From positions 1 to 64,000 of the forward strand of contig CABZUW010000005.1 of assembly GCA_902529105.1 (NCBI GenBank): a DNA stretch of 64,000 nucleotides. The letters are read 5' to 3'. The number at the start of each line of letters is the position of its first letter. Position 1 is the first letter of the stretch. Positions 20,818 through 30,048 of this stretch are shown piece after piece. Origin of the DNA: an uncultured Pelagibacteraceae bacterium (GTDB lineage Bacteria; Pseudomonadota; Alphaproteobacteria; Pelagibacterales; Pelagibacteraceae). The position numbers were made by a program, and so were the translations under genes. The notes beneath the pieces are model-generated. The model did no database searches, was not told the DNA's origin, and saw nothing but the letters and a program-made list of their open reading frames with translations.

Positions 20818-20844
20818 TGCATATGAGATATGCAGGTTTTTTTT
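20818..20844 (+). terminator. Attenuator-like intrinsic terminator: tgcatat-gag-atatgca then gg and T8
   Basis: 7-bp perfect stem with 3-nt loop followed by 8 Ts, about 25 nt before the decarboxylase ATG; the stem is AT-rich and therefore weak. Confidence 0.5.
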
Positions 20845-20869
20845 ATTAGATTTTTTTTTAGGAGCTAAT

Positions 20870-22048
20870 ATGAAAAAATTTAAATCAGTTGAAAAATTAG
20901 TTAATCAGCTGAAACCAAATGACCCTGTTTATTGCATTAGGAAGCATCCTATAATTAATGCTTCTAAATTCTTTCAAAAAAATTTTCCTGGAAAAATACT
21001 ATATGCTGTAAAAACAAATCCTAACCAAGAAGTTTTAAAAACCATACTTGATAGTGGAATTAATCAATTCGATGTAGCATCGATTAAAGAAATAGAGACC
21101 GTTAAAAAATTAAATAATAGAGTAAAGTGCTCCTATATGCATACTGTGAAAAGCAGAGACAATATAAAGCAAGCGTATTTTAAATATGGAATAAAAACGT
21201 TTGCATTAGACTCCAAAGAAGAGCTTATTAAAATAATTGAAACAACTAATTATGCTAAAGATCTAGAGCTATTTGTGAGGGTCTCGGTATCTAATGAACA
21301 TGCAGAGATAGATTTATCAAAAAAATTTGGAGCAATTACTTCTGAGGCGATTGGACTTTTTAGATTAACTAAACAATATTCAAAAAAAATTGGTATTAGT
21401 TTTCATGTTGGATCGCAATGTATGCATCCCATTTCATATTCAAAAGGTATAGATGAAATAGGAAAAGTCATTAAGAAAACAAAAATTTGTCCTGATTATA
21501 TCAATGTTGGAGGAGGTTTTCCTACAATATATCCTGATTTAATTTCTCAACCATTAATTAATTATTTTGAAGAAATTAAAAAAAGTTTAAAAAATTTAGG
21601 TTTAAATAAACTACCAGAAATCATTTGTGAACCTGGAAGAGCGATTGTGGCTGAAAGCGGTTCAACTATTGTAAGAGTTATACTTAGGAAAAAACAAAAA
21701 TTATTCATAAATGATGGAACTTATGGAACACTATTTGATGCAGGTGTTCCAAATATTGTTTATCCATCAAAATTAATAACTGATGGAAGAATTTTATCCA
21801 AAAAAATGACCGCATTCGATTTTTATGGTCCTACCTGTGATAGCATGGATTATATGAAAGGACCTTTTTTATTACCTAACAATGTAAAAGAGGGTGACTA
21901 TATTGAGCTTGGTCAACTTGGAGCGTATGGTTTAACATTTAGAACAGAATTTAATGGCTTTTATTCAAATCAAATATACGAAGTTGAAGACTCTCCAATT
22001 ATGACGATGTATGACAAAGAAAATAAAGGTGAATTCCTTGTTGCTTAA
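20870..22048 (+). CDS. Fold-type III PLP-dependent decarboxylase (ornithine/lysine decarboxylase family)
   Basis: YAVKTNPNQEVLKTI PLP-lysine region, FHVGSQC, EPGRAIVAESG, FYGPTCDSMDYM; SD-like aggagc before the ATG. Confidence 0.9.
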   Translation: MKKFKSVEKLVNQLKPNDPVYCIRKHPIINASKFFQKNFPGKILYAVKTNPNQEVLKTILDSGINQFDVASIKEIETVKKLNNRVKCSYMHTVKSRDNIKQAYFKYGIKTFALDSKEELIKIIETTNYAKDLELFVRVSVSNEHAEIDLSKKFGAITSEAIGLFRLTKQYSKKIGISFHVGSQCMHPISYSKGIDEIGKVIKKTKICPDYINVGGGFPTIYPDLISQPLINYFEEIKKSLKNLGLNKLPEIICEPGRAIVAESGSTIVRVILRKKQKLFINDGTYGTLFDAGVPNIVYPSKLITDGRILSKKMTAFDFYGPTCDSMDYMKGPFLLPNNVKEGDYIELGQLGAYGLTFRTEFNGFYSNQIYEVEDSPIMTMYDKENKGEFLVA

Positions 22049-23092
22049 ATGTCAAAAAATAAAAACTTAGGTCACAACAGTAAAAAAGATTTTTTAAAAA
22101 ATCCAGTTGAACATATTGATATCACATCCTTTGATGCAAGAGATATAATTTCGTCTATGCAAAAAATGTCTTTTGTTTCAAGAGAAACTGGTAATGCTGC
22201 AGATATATTTAATCAAATGTTAAGTGACAAAAATTGTACAATTTTTTTGACATTAGCAGGTTCAACCTCAGCCGCGGGGTGTATGAATATTTATAGAGAT
22301 ATGGTTAAATATAATATGGTTGATGCAATAGTAGCGACTGGAGCCTCAATTATAGATATGGATTTTTTTGAAGCTCTAGGTTTCAAACATTACCAAGGTT
22401 CACAATTCCAAAACGATAAGGAGTTAAGGAAAAATTATATAGATAGAATTTATGATACATATATTGATGAAGATGAATTACAACTTTGTGATAAAACTAT
22501 TTGTAATATTGCTGATAATTTAGATCCTAAAAGCTATACCTCAAGAGAATTTATAATGGAAATTGGCAGATATTTGAAAAAGTATGCTAAAAAAAAAGGA
22601 TCTTTAATTGAAACAGCTTATGACAATAATGTTCCTATTTTTTGTCCTGCATTTACAGACTCTAGTGCTGGATTTGGACTAGTCATGCATCAGGAAAAAA
22701 ACCCATCAAAACATATTACAATTGACTCAATAAGAGAGTTTCGGGAACTTACGGAGATCAAAATAAGATCTAAAGGTTCAGGATTATTCATGATTGGAGG
22801 AGGTGTACCTAAAAACTTTATCCAAGATACAGTTATTTGCGCAGAGTTACTTGGTAAAGAAGTAGATATGCATCAATATGCTATTCAAATTACAGTAGCG
22901 GACTCTAGAGACGGAGCGTGTAGTAGCTCAACTTTAAAAGAGGCAAGTTCTTGGGGTAAAGTAGATACAACTAAAGAACAGATGGTTTTTGCAGAAGCTA
23001 CTAGTGTTTTACCTTTGATTGCAAGCGACGCCTATCATAGAGGTGAGTGGAAAAATAGAGATAGAAAAAATTTCTTAAATTTATTTAAATAA
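22049..23092 (+). CDS. Deoxyhypusine synthase-like protein (probable polyamine aminobutyltransferase)
   Basis: LTLAGSTSAAGCMNIYRDMV, VATGASIIDMDFFEALG, GGGVPKNFIQ, and SSWGKVD with the DHS catalytic Lys conserved (codon 22958-22960). Confidence 0.87.
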   Translation: MSKNKNLGHNSKKDFLKNPVEHIDITSFDARDIISSMQKMSFVSRETGNAADIFNQMLSDKNCTIFLTLAGSTSAAGCMNIYRDMVKYNMVDAIVATGASIIDMDFFEALGFKHYQGSQFQNDKELRKNYIDRIYDTYIDEDELQLCDKTICNIADNLDPKSYTSREFIMEIGRYLKKYAKKKGSLIETAYDNNVPIFCPAFTDSSAGFGLVMHQEKNPSKHITIDSIREFRELTEIKIRSKGSGLFMIGGGVPKNFIQDTVICAELLGKEVDMHQYAIQITVADSRDGACSSSTLKEASSWGKVDTTKEQMVFAEATSVLPLIASDAYHRGEWKNRDRKNFLNLFK

Positions 23093-23093
23093 A

Positions 23094-23975
23094 ATGTCAA
23101 AAAAAACAAAAGTTGGTGTTATTCAACTTAAAATTACAAAAAATAAAGAATTTAATTTAAAAAATTCAATTAGCAAAATAAAGGAGGCAGCGCGTAAGGG
23201 TGCAAAAATTATTTGTATGCCAGAGCTATTCTTGACAGAATATTTTTGTAAGGTTGAAGATCACTCCAATTTTAAAATTGCAGAAAAAGTTCCTAGTTCT
23301 ACTTCTGATATTTTTTGTAAGTTAGCAAAAGAATTGAACGTTATATTAATTATTTCCTTATTTGAAAAAAAATTATCTGGGATTTATTATAATACCTGTA
23401 TCACTATTAACAACAATGGAAAAATAATATCAAAATATAGGAAGATGCATATACCAGATGACCCGGGATATTATGAAAAATTTTATTTTACACCAGGTGA
23501 TTTAGGATTTAAAAATGTGAAAACTAAATTTGGCGATATAGGAACACTTATTTGTTGGGATCAGTGGTTTCCTGAAGCAGCTAGACTTACTGCATTAAAA
23601 GGTTCAGAGATAATATTTTACCCTACGGCAATTGGATGGCATCCTAAAGAAAAAAAGAAGTATGGAAAATCTCAACTAGACTCTTGGATTACAATACAAA
23701 GATCACACGCAATTGCTAATGGTGTTTTTGTTGTAGCAATAAATAGAGTTGGAAAAGAAAAAAAAGGGAAAAGAGAAATTGAATTTTGGGGTAATTCTTT
23801 TGTTATAGACCCTAATGGAAATATAGTATCTAAACTAAAATCAAACAAAGAAGGAATCTTAGTTTGTGACATAAATTTAAAAAAGGTAGAAAGTGCTAGA
23901 CAACACTGGCCCTTTCTGAGAGACAGACGAATTGATGCTTATAAAGGTCTAATCAAAAATCAAAATAATGATTAA
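23094..23975 (+). CDS. aguB: N-carbamoylputrescine amidase
   Basis: Nitrilase superfamily: MPELFLTEYFC, KYRKMHIPDDPGYYEKFYFTPGD, LICWDQWFPEAAR. Confidence 0.93.
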   Translation: MSKKTKVGVIQLKITKNKEFNLKNSISKIKEAARKGAKIICMPELFLTEYFCKVEDHSNFKIAEKVPSSTSDIFCKLAKELNVILIISLFEKKLSGIYYNTCITINNNGKIISKYRKMHIPDDPGYYEKFYFTPGDLGFKNVKTKFGDIGTLICWDQWFPEAARLTALKGSEIIFYPTAIGWHPKEKKKYGKSQLDSWITIQRSHAIANGVFVVAINRVGKEKKGKREIEFWGNSFVIDPNGNIVSKLKSNKEGILVCDINLKKVESARQHWPFLRDRRIDAYKGLIKNQNND

Positions 23976-25038
23976 AAACTTTTCTCTTATTGGTTTTAGA
24001 GTGCCAGGTGAATGGGAAAAACAAGATTCAATATGGATTACATGGCCTTATAATAAAAAAGATTGGCCAGGTCTATTTGAAAATATCCCCTGCACCGTAT
24101 CAAAAATAGTATCTGCTATATCAAAAAATCAAGTTGTAAATTTAATTATTAAGCCCAATGAAGATATAGATAAAATAAAAAAAATATTGTTGAGGCAAAA
24201 AGCAAAATTAAAACTTATTAGGTTTCATAAAATTCCCTCAAATAGAGTATGGATTAGAGATTTCGGTCCAATTTATTTGATAAATAAAAAAATTAAAAAA
24301 AAAGTTATTATAAATTTTCAATTTAATGGTTGGTCTAAATACAGTGATTTTAAGTTAGATAATAAGATCAATGATAAAATCTCAAAAATTACCAAGATCA
24401 GAAAGTTAGAGCCTACATTTAAAATTGGAAAAAAAATAAGAAAATTTGTATTGGAGGGTGGTGCAATTGACGTAAATGGCATGGGTTCAATTTTATTAAC
24501 TAAAGAATGTCTTCTCAGCAAGATCCAACAAAGAAATTTTGGTATAAAAAAAAAAGATTATGAAAACATGCTATCTAAATTTTTAAATGTTAATAATTTT
24601 ATTTGGCTTAACAAGGGCATCAAGGGTGATGATACGCATGGCCATATTGATGACATTTGCAGATTTGTATCTCCTGATACAATTATGACGGCAGTAGAAA
24701 CTAATAAAAAGGACGTAAATTACAAAATTTTGCAAAATAATCTTAATATTTTAAAAAAAGCTAAAACTAATAATGATAAAAATTTTAATTTAATTAAAAT
24801 TCCCATGCCCAAAGCAATATTTATAAATAAAATAAGGGTTCCCGCAAGTTACTTAAATTTTTTAATATGTAATAAATCTGTTTTGTTACCATTATTTAAT
24901 GATAAAAATGATAAGATGGTGATTAAAATATTCAAAAAATTTTTTAAAACAAGAAAAGTAATTGGTATAGATTGTACAAATTTGATTTGGGGTTTTGGAG
25001 CAATACATTGTATGACCCAAAGTGAACCAAGCGTTTAG
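23968..25038 (+). CDS. aguA: Agmatine deiminase
   Basis: WITWPYNKKDWPG, RVWIRDFGPIYL, LEGGAIDVNGMGSILLTKECLL, GDDTHGHIDDICRF, GFGAIHCMTQSEP. Confidence 0.94.
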   Translation: MIKNFSLIGFRVPGEWEKQDSIWITWPYNKKDWPGLFENIPCTVSKIVSAISKNQVVNLIIKPNEDIDKIKKILLRQKAKLKLIRFHKIPSNRVWIRDFGPIYLINKKIKKKVIINFQFNGWSKYSDFKLDNKINDKISKITKIRKLEPTFKIGKKIRKFVLEGGAIDVNGMGSILLTKECLLSKIQQRNFGIKKKDYENMLSKFLNVNNFIWLNKGIKGDDTHGHIDDICRFVSPDTIMTAVETNKKDVNYKILQNNLNILKKAKTNNDKNFNLIKIPMPKAIFINKIRVPASYLNFLICNKSVLLPLFNDKNDKMVIKIFKKFFKTRKVIGIDCTNLIWGFGAIHCMTQSEPSV

Positions 25039-25039
25039 G

Positions 25040-25588
25040 TCAAACTGGTTTAAGTGTTGATAATAACAATCTAAAAGGAATTAACATTATTAAGGCAACG
25101 AATAATTTCACTGCTAAGTCACCAAGAGAAAGTGTAAACCAAGGTATACCAGTCCCATAAAATGATATTGAGAAAAATAAAAAAGTATCAACTGTTGAAC
25201 CTATAATTGAAGATCCTAATGGTGCAATGAACCATTTCTGTTTTCTTAATTTATCAAAAATTTGTACGTCTAATAATTGGGCAATTAAAAATGCTGTTCC
25301 TGATCCAATTGCAATCCTTAAAGATATTAAATCAGTAAAATTAGTTGAAAATAAAAGAGTAAAGCTAATACCTATAGCAAATCCAATATAAACAATTTTT
25401 CTGGCAGCTAGTTTTCCGTAAGTCCTATTTGCTAAATCTGTAATTAAAAATGCTATCGGATAGCTAAAGGCACCATAAGTTAGTATTTTCTCAAGACCAT
25501 ATGCTTTTACAGGGAACTGAACAAGAAAATTTGAAGCTAAAACAATTAACCCCATCAAAATTGATAATGTAAGGAATATTTTGTTCAC
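25040..25588 (-). CDS. Queuosine precursor transporter (VUT family, YhhQ-like)
   Basis: GAFSYPIAFLITDLANRTYG and DTFLFFSISFYGT motifs. Confidence 0.85.
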   Translation of the reverse strand: MNKIFLTLSILMGLIVLASNFLVQFPVKAYGLEKILTYGAFSYPIAFLITDLANRTYGKLAARKIVYIGFAIGISFTLLFSTNFTDLISLRIAIGSGTAFLIAQLLDVQIFDKLRKQKWFIAPLGSSIIGSTVDTFLFFSISFYGTGIPWFTLSLGDLAVKLFVALIMLIPFRLLLSTLKPV

Positions 25589-25869
25589 TAAGCAGTTTTG
25601 TTAAGGATTGTTTTTTTCATTTTTTTTAATCTTAAAGACAAATATTTGGTCTTTGTAGATTTTAGGAATTCATCAAAACTACCTTTTTTATCAACTGATC
25701 TCACACCTGCATTCGAAACGGTTAATCTGAAATTTCTTTTTAAAATTTCACTTTTGAAATAAACCTTTTTCAAATTAGGTAAAAATTTTCTTTTTGTCTT
25801 ATTGTTAGCATGACTCACGTTATGACCCTTAAGCGGTATTTTACCAGTAAGTTCGCATTTTTTTGACAT
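25588..25869 (-). CDS. rpmB: 50S ribosomal protein L28
   Basis: [33 protein letters not shown]. Confidence 0.96.
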   Translation of the reverse strand: MSKKCELTGKIPLKGHNVSHANNKTKRKFLPNLKKVYFKSEILKRNFRLTVSNAGVRSVDKKGSFDEFLKSTKTKYLSLRLKKMKKTILNKTA

Positions 25870-25903
25870 AGTGAAGCTTATATAGAATTTCGTGGATCAA
25901 TCG

Positions 25904-26950
25904 TCAAGTTGATTTTTTTAATCCAATCACATCATTTATATTGTTTATGCCTTCTTGTTCTAAGATTTTAATTAATCCATTATTAATTTGTGCTGCAATA
26001 CGCGGACCCCTATAAACCATTCCTGTGTAAAGTTGCACTAGCGTTGCACCGCTTAAAATTTTCTCATACGCACTTTTTGCAGAGTCTACGCCACCTACGC
26101 CGATGATCTTAATCTGTTTTCCTACTAGATTGTAGAACTCGTTAATTATTCTGTTAGAGATTTTTTCTATAGGCTTTCCTGATAATCCACCTTTTTCAAA
26201 TCTATTCATATTCGTCAAACTTTCTCTATTTCTATCAGTCGAGTTAGAGATAATTATAGTTTCGATTTTATTATCTATTAATATTTGAGAAATTTTTTCT
26301 ACTTGATTTGATGATAAGTCCGGTGAAATTTTAACTGCTATTGGTATGCTTGAGTTAGAATTATTTTTTTCTTCAAGTATTGATTTGATTAAGTTATTTA
26401 ATTCACTAGTTTTATGAAAATCTCTAAGATTTTCAGTATTAGGAGAAGATATATTAATCGTGATATAACTTGCAAGATTTATAAATTTTTTTAGGCATGT
26501 AATGTAGTCTTCGATTCTATCACTTGAATCTTTATTTGGACCAATGTTTATTCCCAATAAACCCTTAGGTTGGTTTTTTTTTATTCTCAAACTAATTTCT
26601 TCACATCCTTGATTGTTAAAACCTAATCTATTTATTAGAGCCTCATCTTCTTCTAATCTAAATACTCTTGGTCTTGGATTTCCAAATTGTGGTTTAGGTG
26701 TTACGGTTCCAACTTCTACAAATCCAAATCCTAAATTAAATAAAGAGTTATAAACTTCGGCATTCTTATCAAAACCAGCTGCAACACCTATTGGAGAATG
26801 TATTTTTTCATTAAATATTGACGTTTCTATTCTTGGAGATTTATTTATTTTGATAGAGGCAATGTTTCCAAATTTTAAAGCATTTATTGCTAAAGAATGT
26901 GCAGTTTCAGGATTAATTTTAAAAAGAAAAGGTCTTAAAATATCAAACAT
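25904..26950 (-). CDS. pyrD: Dihydroorotate dehydrogenase (quinone)
   Basis: GVAAGFDKNAEVYNSLFNLGFGFVEVGTVTPKPQ; NISSPNTENLRD. Confidence 0.96.
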   Translation of the reverse strand: MFDILRPFLFKINPETAHSLAINALKFGNIASIKINKSPRIETSIFNEKIHSPIGVAAGFDKNAEVYNSLFNLGFGFVEVGTVTPKPQFGNPRPRVFRLEEDEALINRLGFNNQGCEEISLRIKKNQPKGLLGINIGPNKDSSDRIEDYITCLKKFINLASYITINISSPNTENLRDFHKTSELNNLIKSILEEKNNSNSSIPIAVKISPDLSSNQVEKISQILIDNKIETIIISNSTDRNRESLTNMNRFEKGGLSGKPIEKISNRIINEFYNLVGKQIKIIGVGGVDSAKSAYEKILSGATLVQLYTGMVYRGPRIAAQINNGLIKILEQEGINNINDVIGLKKST

Positions 26951-28511
26951 TATTTAATTTATTTTTAATTAATTCAATTGTCTCACTTAAACCAAAAAAG
27001 CTTATAAAAAAACCCATTCTTGGTCCATTTTCATCTCCAAAAGTTACCTGATAAATTAATTTAAACCAATCTCTGAGTTTATCTTTGTATCCGTTTTCTT
27101 TTCCAACTGTGTATATTTCAGTCTGTATTTCCTCAGGTGTCATTTTATTATTACAATTCTCAAGTTTTTTTACTAGTTGATTTAGCGCTTTTCTCTCCTC
27201 ACTATTTGGTTTTATATATTTTTTTGTTTTCTTAATAACTTCATCAAAATATTTAATTGCATAACCAATTAATTGATCGAAAATTGGATAATTTTTTTCA
27301 TTTATGTTGGTTTTATATTTTTTAACAAATTTCCAAAGTATTTCCTTAGACGTCGCGTTACTTGTCTCAACTAAATTAAGTAGCATTGAAAAACTCATAA
27401 TAATATCCTCTTTTGGAACCTTGCCATTATGAACATGCCATGCAGGATTTAACAATAGCTGTAATTCATCTTGCGTCTTACTTCTATCTATAAAATTTAA
27501 GTATTCGTCTACAGCTTTTGAAACAACTTCATCATAAAGTTTCTTTGCTCTCTTAGGGTTTTGATACATAAAAAGAGATAAGCTCTCCGGAGATGCGTAT
27601 TTAAGCCATTGATCAATTGTGATTCCATTTCCTTTAGATTTAGATATCTTTTCGCCTTTTTCATCTAAAAATAACTCATATGCAAATCCAGATGGATTAT
27701 TTTTTCCTAGAACTTTAATTATTTTTGTTGATAGGATAGCACTTTCAATAAGGTCTTTTCCATACATCTCAAAGTCTACATCTAATGCATACCATCTCAT
27801 TGCCCAATCAACTTTCCATTGTAGTTTACAATTACCATCTAAAATACTAGCCTCTAAATCTTTACCATTATTATCAAATATAATTTTGTTTTCTTTATTC
27901 TTAATTTCTTTAACAGGTATCTCTAGTACTTTTTCAGTATTGGGGCATAAAGGTAAAAATGGTGAGTATGTTTTTTGCCTTTCCTTTCCTAATGTTGGAA
28001 TAATGATATTCATAATTTCATTAAAATTATTTAAAATTAGTATTAGTGTTTCATTGAAAAAACCCTTTTTGTAAAGTTCTGTAGAACTTTGAAAGGTATA
28101 GCTAAATTTAAAATTGTTTAAAAATTTTTTTAACATTTCATTATTATGCTCTCCAAAACTATTAAATTTTCCAAACGGATCCGGAACTTTGGTTAGGGGC
28201 TTATTTAGATTTTTATTTAATATATCTTTATTCGGAACATTGTCTGGAATTTTTCTTAAACCATCCATGTCGTCCGAAAAGGTAATAATTTCTTTGGGGA
28301 GATCAGTTAAGTGATTTAGAGCATTTACCACCATTGAAGTTCTAGCTACCTCACCAAAAGTCCCTATATGCGGTAAACCACTTGGTCCATAGCCGGTTTG
28401 CAAAATAATCTTACCTTTTTTGTCTATATTTTTTTTTCTTTCTCTTAAAATTTTTTTAGCCTCAACGAAAGGCCAAGCGTTTGTTTTTTCGATGTTTTCT
28501 TTGTCTAGCAC
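26943..28511 (-). CDS. lysK: Class I lysyl-tRNA synthetase
   Basis: GYGPSGLPHIGTFGEVART (HIGH-like) and EKISKSKGN motifs. Confidence 0.95.
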   Translation of the reverse strand: MLDKENIEKTNAWPFVEAKKILRERKKNIDKKGKIILQTGYGPSGLPHIGTFGEVARTSMVVNALNHLTDLPKEIITFSDDMDGLRKIPDNVPNKDILNKNLNKPLTKVPDPFGKFNSFGEHNNEMLKKFLNNFKFSYTFQSSTELYKKGFFNETLILILNNFNEIMNIIIPTLGKERQKTYSPFLPLCPNTEKVLEIPVKEIKNKENKIIFDNNGKDLEASILDGNCKLQWKVDWAMRWYALDVDFEMYGKDLIESAILSTKIIKVLGKNNPSGFAYELFLDEKGEKISKSKGNGITIDQWLKYASPESLSLFMYQNPKRAKKLYDEVVSKAVDEYLNFIDRSKTQDELQLLLNPAWHVHNGKVPKEDIIMSFSMLLNLVETSNATSKEILWKFVKKYKTNINEKNYPIFDQLIGYAIKYFDEVIKKTKKYIKPNSEERKALNQLVKKLENCNNKMTPEEIQTEIYTVGKENGYKDKLRDWFKLIYQVTFGDENGPRMGFFISFFGLSETIELIKNKLNNV

Positions 28512-28599
28512 AATTAACCTAAATTTTCCCCATAAATACTATTATATTTTTTTCTAATAGAGTTGAAATTTATTTACCATAAAATAATGTTCATTCAAA

Positions 28600-30048
28600 A
28601 TGTCCAATTACAAAACAGTTTTTTTTACTCTAGGCTTGCTGCAAATTATTCTAGGTTTATCAATGATAATCCCAGTGTTGATACAATTAGTATATAGTGA
28701 ATCAGACTCGGGTTTTATTGTATCAGGTTTAGCTACAATAATATTCGGAATGTTATTTTATCTCTCAAATTTAGACCATGACAAAAAAATAAACTTACAA
28801 CAAGCTTTTTTGCTTACATCTCTTTCATGGTTAAGTATTGCAATATTTGGTTCACTACCTTTTATTTTTTCTGAAATAAATTTGTCTCTAACTGATGCTT
28901 TTTTTGAGAGCATGTCTGGGATTACTACTACGGGTTCAACAATAATTTCTAATCTGAATGATACGCCAAAAAGTATCTTGCTATGGCGGTCAATGTTACA
29001 ATGGTTAGGTGGAATTGGAATTATTGTCATGGCAATAACACTAATGCCAATAATGAATGTAGGTGGTATGCAATTATTTAAAATATCAACAAATGATAAA
29101 ACTGAAAAAGTTCTACCAAAAACAAAGGAGATATCTCTTAGATTAATTTTAATTTATTTATCACTTACTTTTTTTTGTTCAATTTTATACAAAATTTGCG
29201 GAATGAATTTTTTTGATAGTTTTACTCATGCAATGACTACGATAGCAACTGGAGGTTTTTCTAATTATAATGAATCGATTGGATATTTTAATAATTCATA
29301 TATAGAAATCACTTCCATAATTTTTATTTTATCAGGCAGTATTCCTTTTATTGTTTACTTAAAGTTTTTAAATGGAGATAAAAAAATATTTATATCAGAT
29401 AGCCAAATTAAATTATTTTTTAAGATTGTTATATTTTCCATATTTTTCTTGTTTATTTATCTTTCAATAGTTAACAAAAATTTTTATGAAATAGATTTTC
29501 TTTCAGTTTCATTTAATGTTGTATCTGTTTTAACTGGAACCGGATATGTCACTGAAAACTACAGTAGTTGGGGTAATTTCCCACTATTTTTCTTTCTGAT
29601 CCTCATGTTTATTGGAGGATGTGCAGGATCTACGACATGTGGAATAAAAATATTTAGAGTTCAAATTTTATATCAGTTTTTTTCTAATCAGATAAAGAAA
29701 ATAATATATCCTCACGGAGTATTTACTATGAAATATGAAAAACAAAATATTGATGAAAAATTTATGTCATCGGTAATCTCTTTTATATATTTATACTTTA
29801 TAATTTTTTTTATAGTTACCTCTTTATTAACAATTAATGGTCTTGATCTTGTATCAGCGTTATCAGCTGCTGCTACTGCAATATCTAATGTTGGTCCTGG
29901 ACTAGGAGATACCATTGGTCCTAATGGAAATTTTGCGGAAATTTCTAATAATTCAAAATGGATTTTAAGTTTTGCAATGATACTAGGTAGACTTGAACTT
30001 TTTGCAATTTTAGTTTTATTTATCCCGTCGTTTTGGAGAAAATTTTAA
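28600..30048 (+). CDS. trkH: Potassium uptake protein, TrkH family
   Basis: SMSGITTTGSTII, LQWLGGIGIIVMAI, ATGGFSN, LTGTGYVTENY, GGCAGSTTCGIKIFR. Confidence 0.94.
   Translation: MSNYKTVFFTLGLLQIILGLSMIIPVLIQLVYSESDSGFIVSGLATIIFGMLFYLSNLDHDKKINLQQAFLLTSLSWLSIAIFGSLPFIFSEINLSLTDAFFESMSGITTTGSTIISNLNDTPKSILLWRSMLQWLGGIGIIVMAITLMPIMNVGGMQLFKISTNDKTEKVLPKTKEISLRLILIYLSLTFFCSILYKICGMNFFDSFTHAMTTIATGGFSNYNESIGYFNNSYIEITSIIFILSGSIPFIVYLKFLNGDKKIFISDSQIKLFFKIVIFSIFFLFIYLSIVNKNFYEIDFLSVSFNVVSVLTGTGYVTENYSSWGNFPLFFFLILMFIGGCAGSTTCGIKIFRVQILYQFFSNQIKKIIYPHGVFTMKYEKQNIDEKFMSSVISFIYLYFIIFFIVTSLLTINGLDLVSALSAAATAISNVGPGLGDTIGPNGNFAEISNNSKWILSFAMILGRLELFAILVLFIPSFWRKF

Noticed and set aside
27619-28074. 151-aa + strand ORF opposite lysK
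   Set aside because: Shadow ORF of the class I lysyl-tRNA synthetase; hydrophobic composition is typical of antisense translation of AT-rich genes.
28512-28599. ctatta...taatag inverted repeat in the divergent lysK/trkH gap
   Set aside because: Short all-A/T arms flanking a T-run except one C; not distinguishable from chance, and the gap is explained by two divergent promoters.
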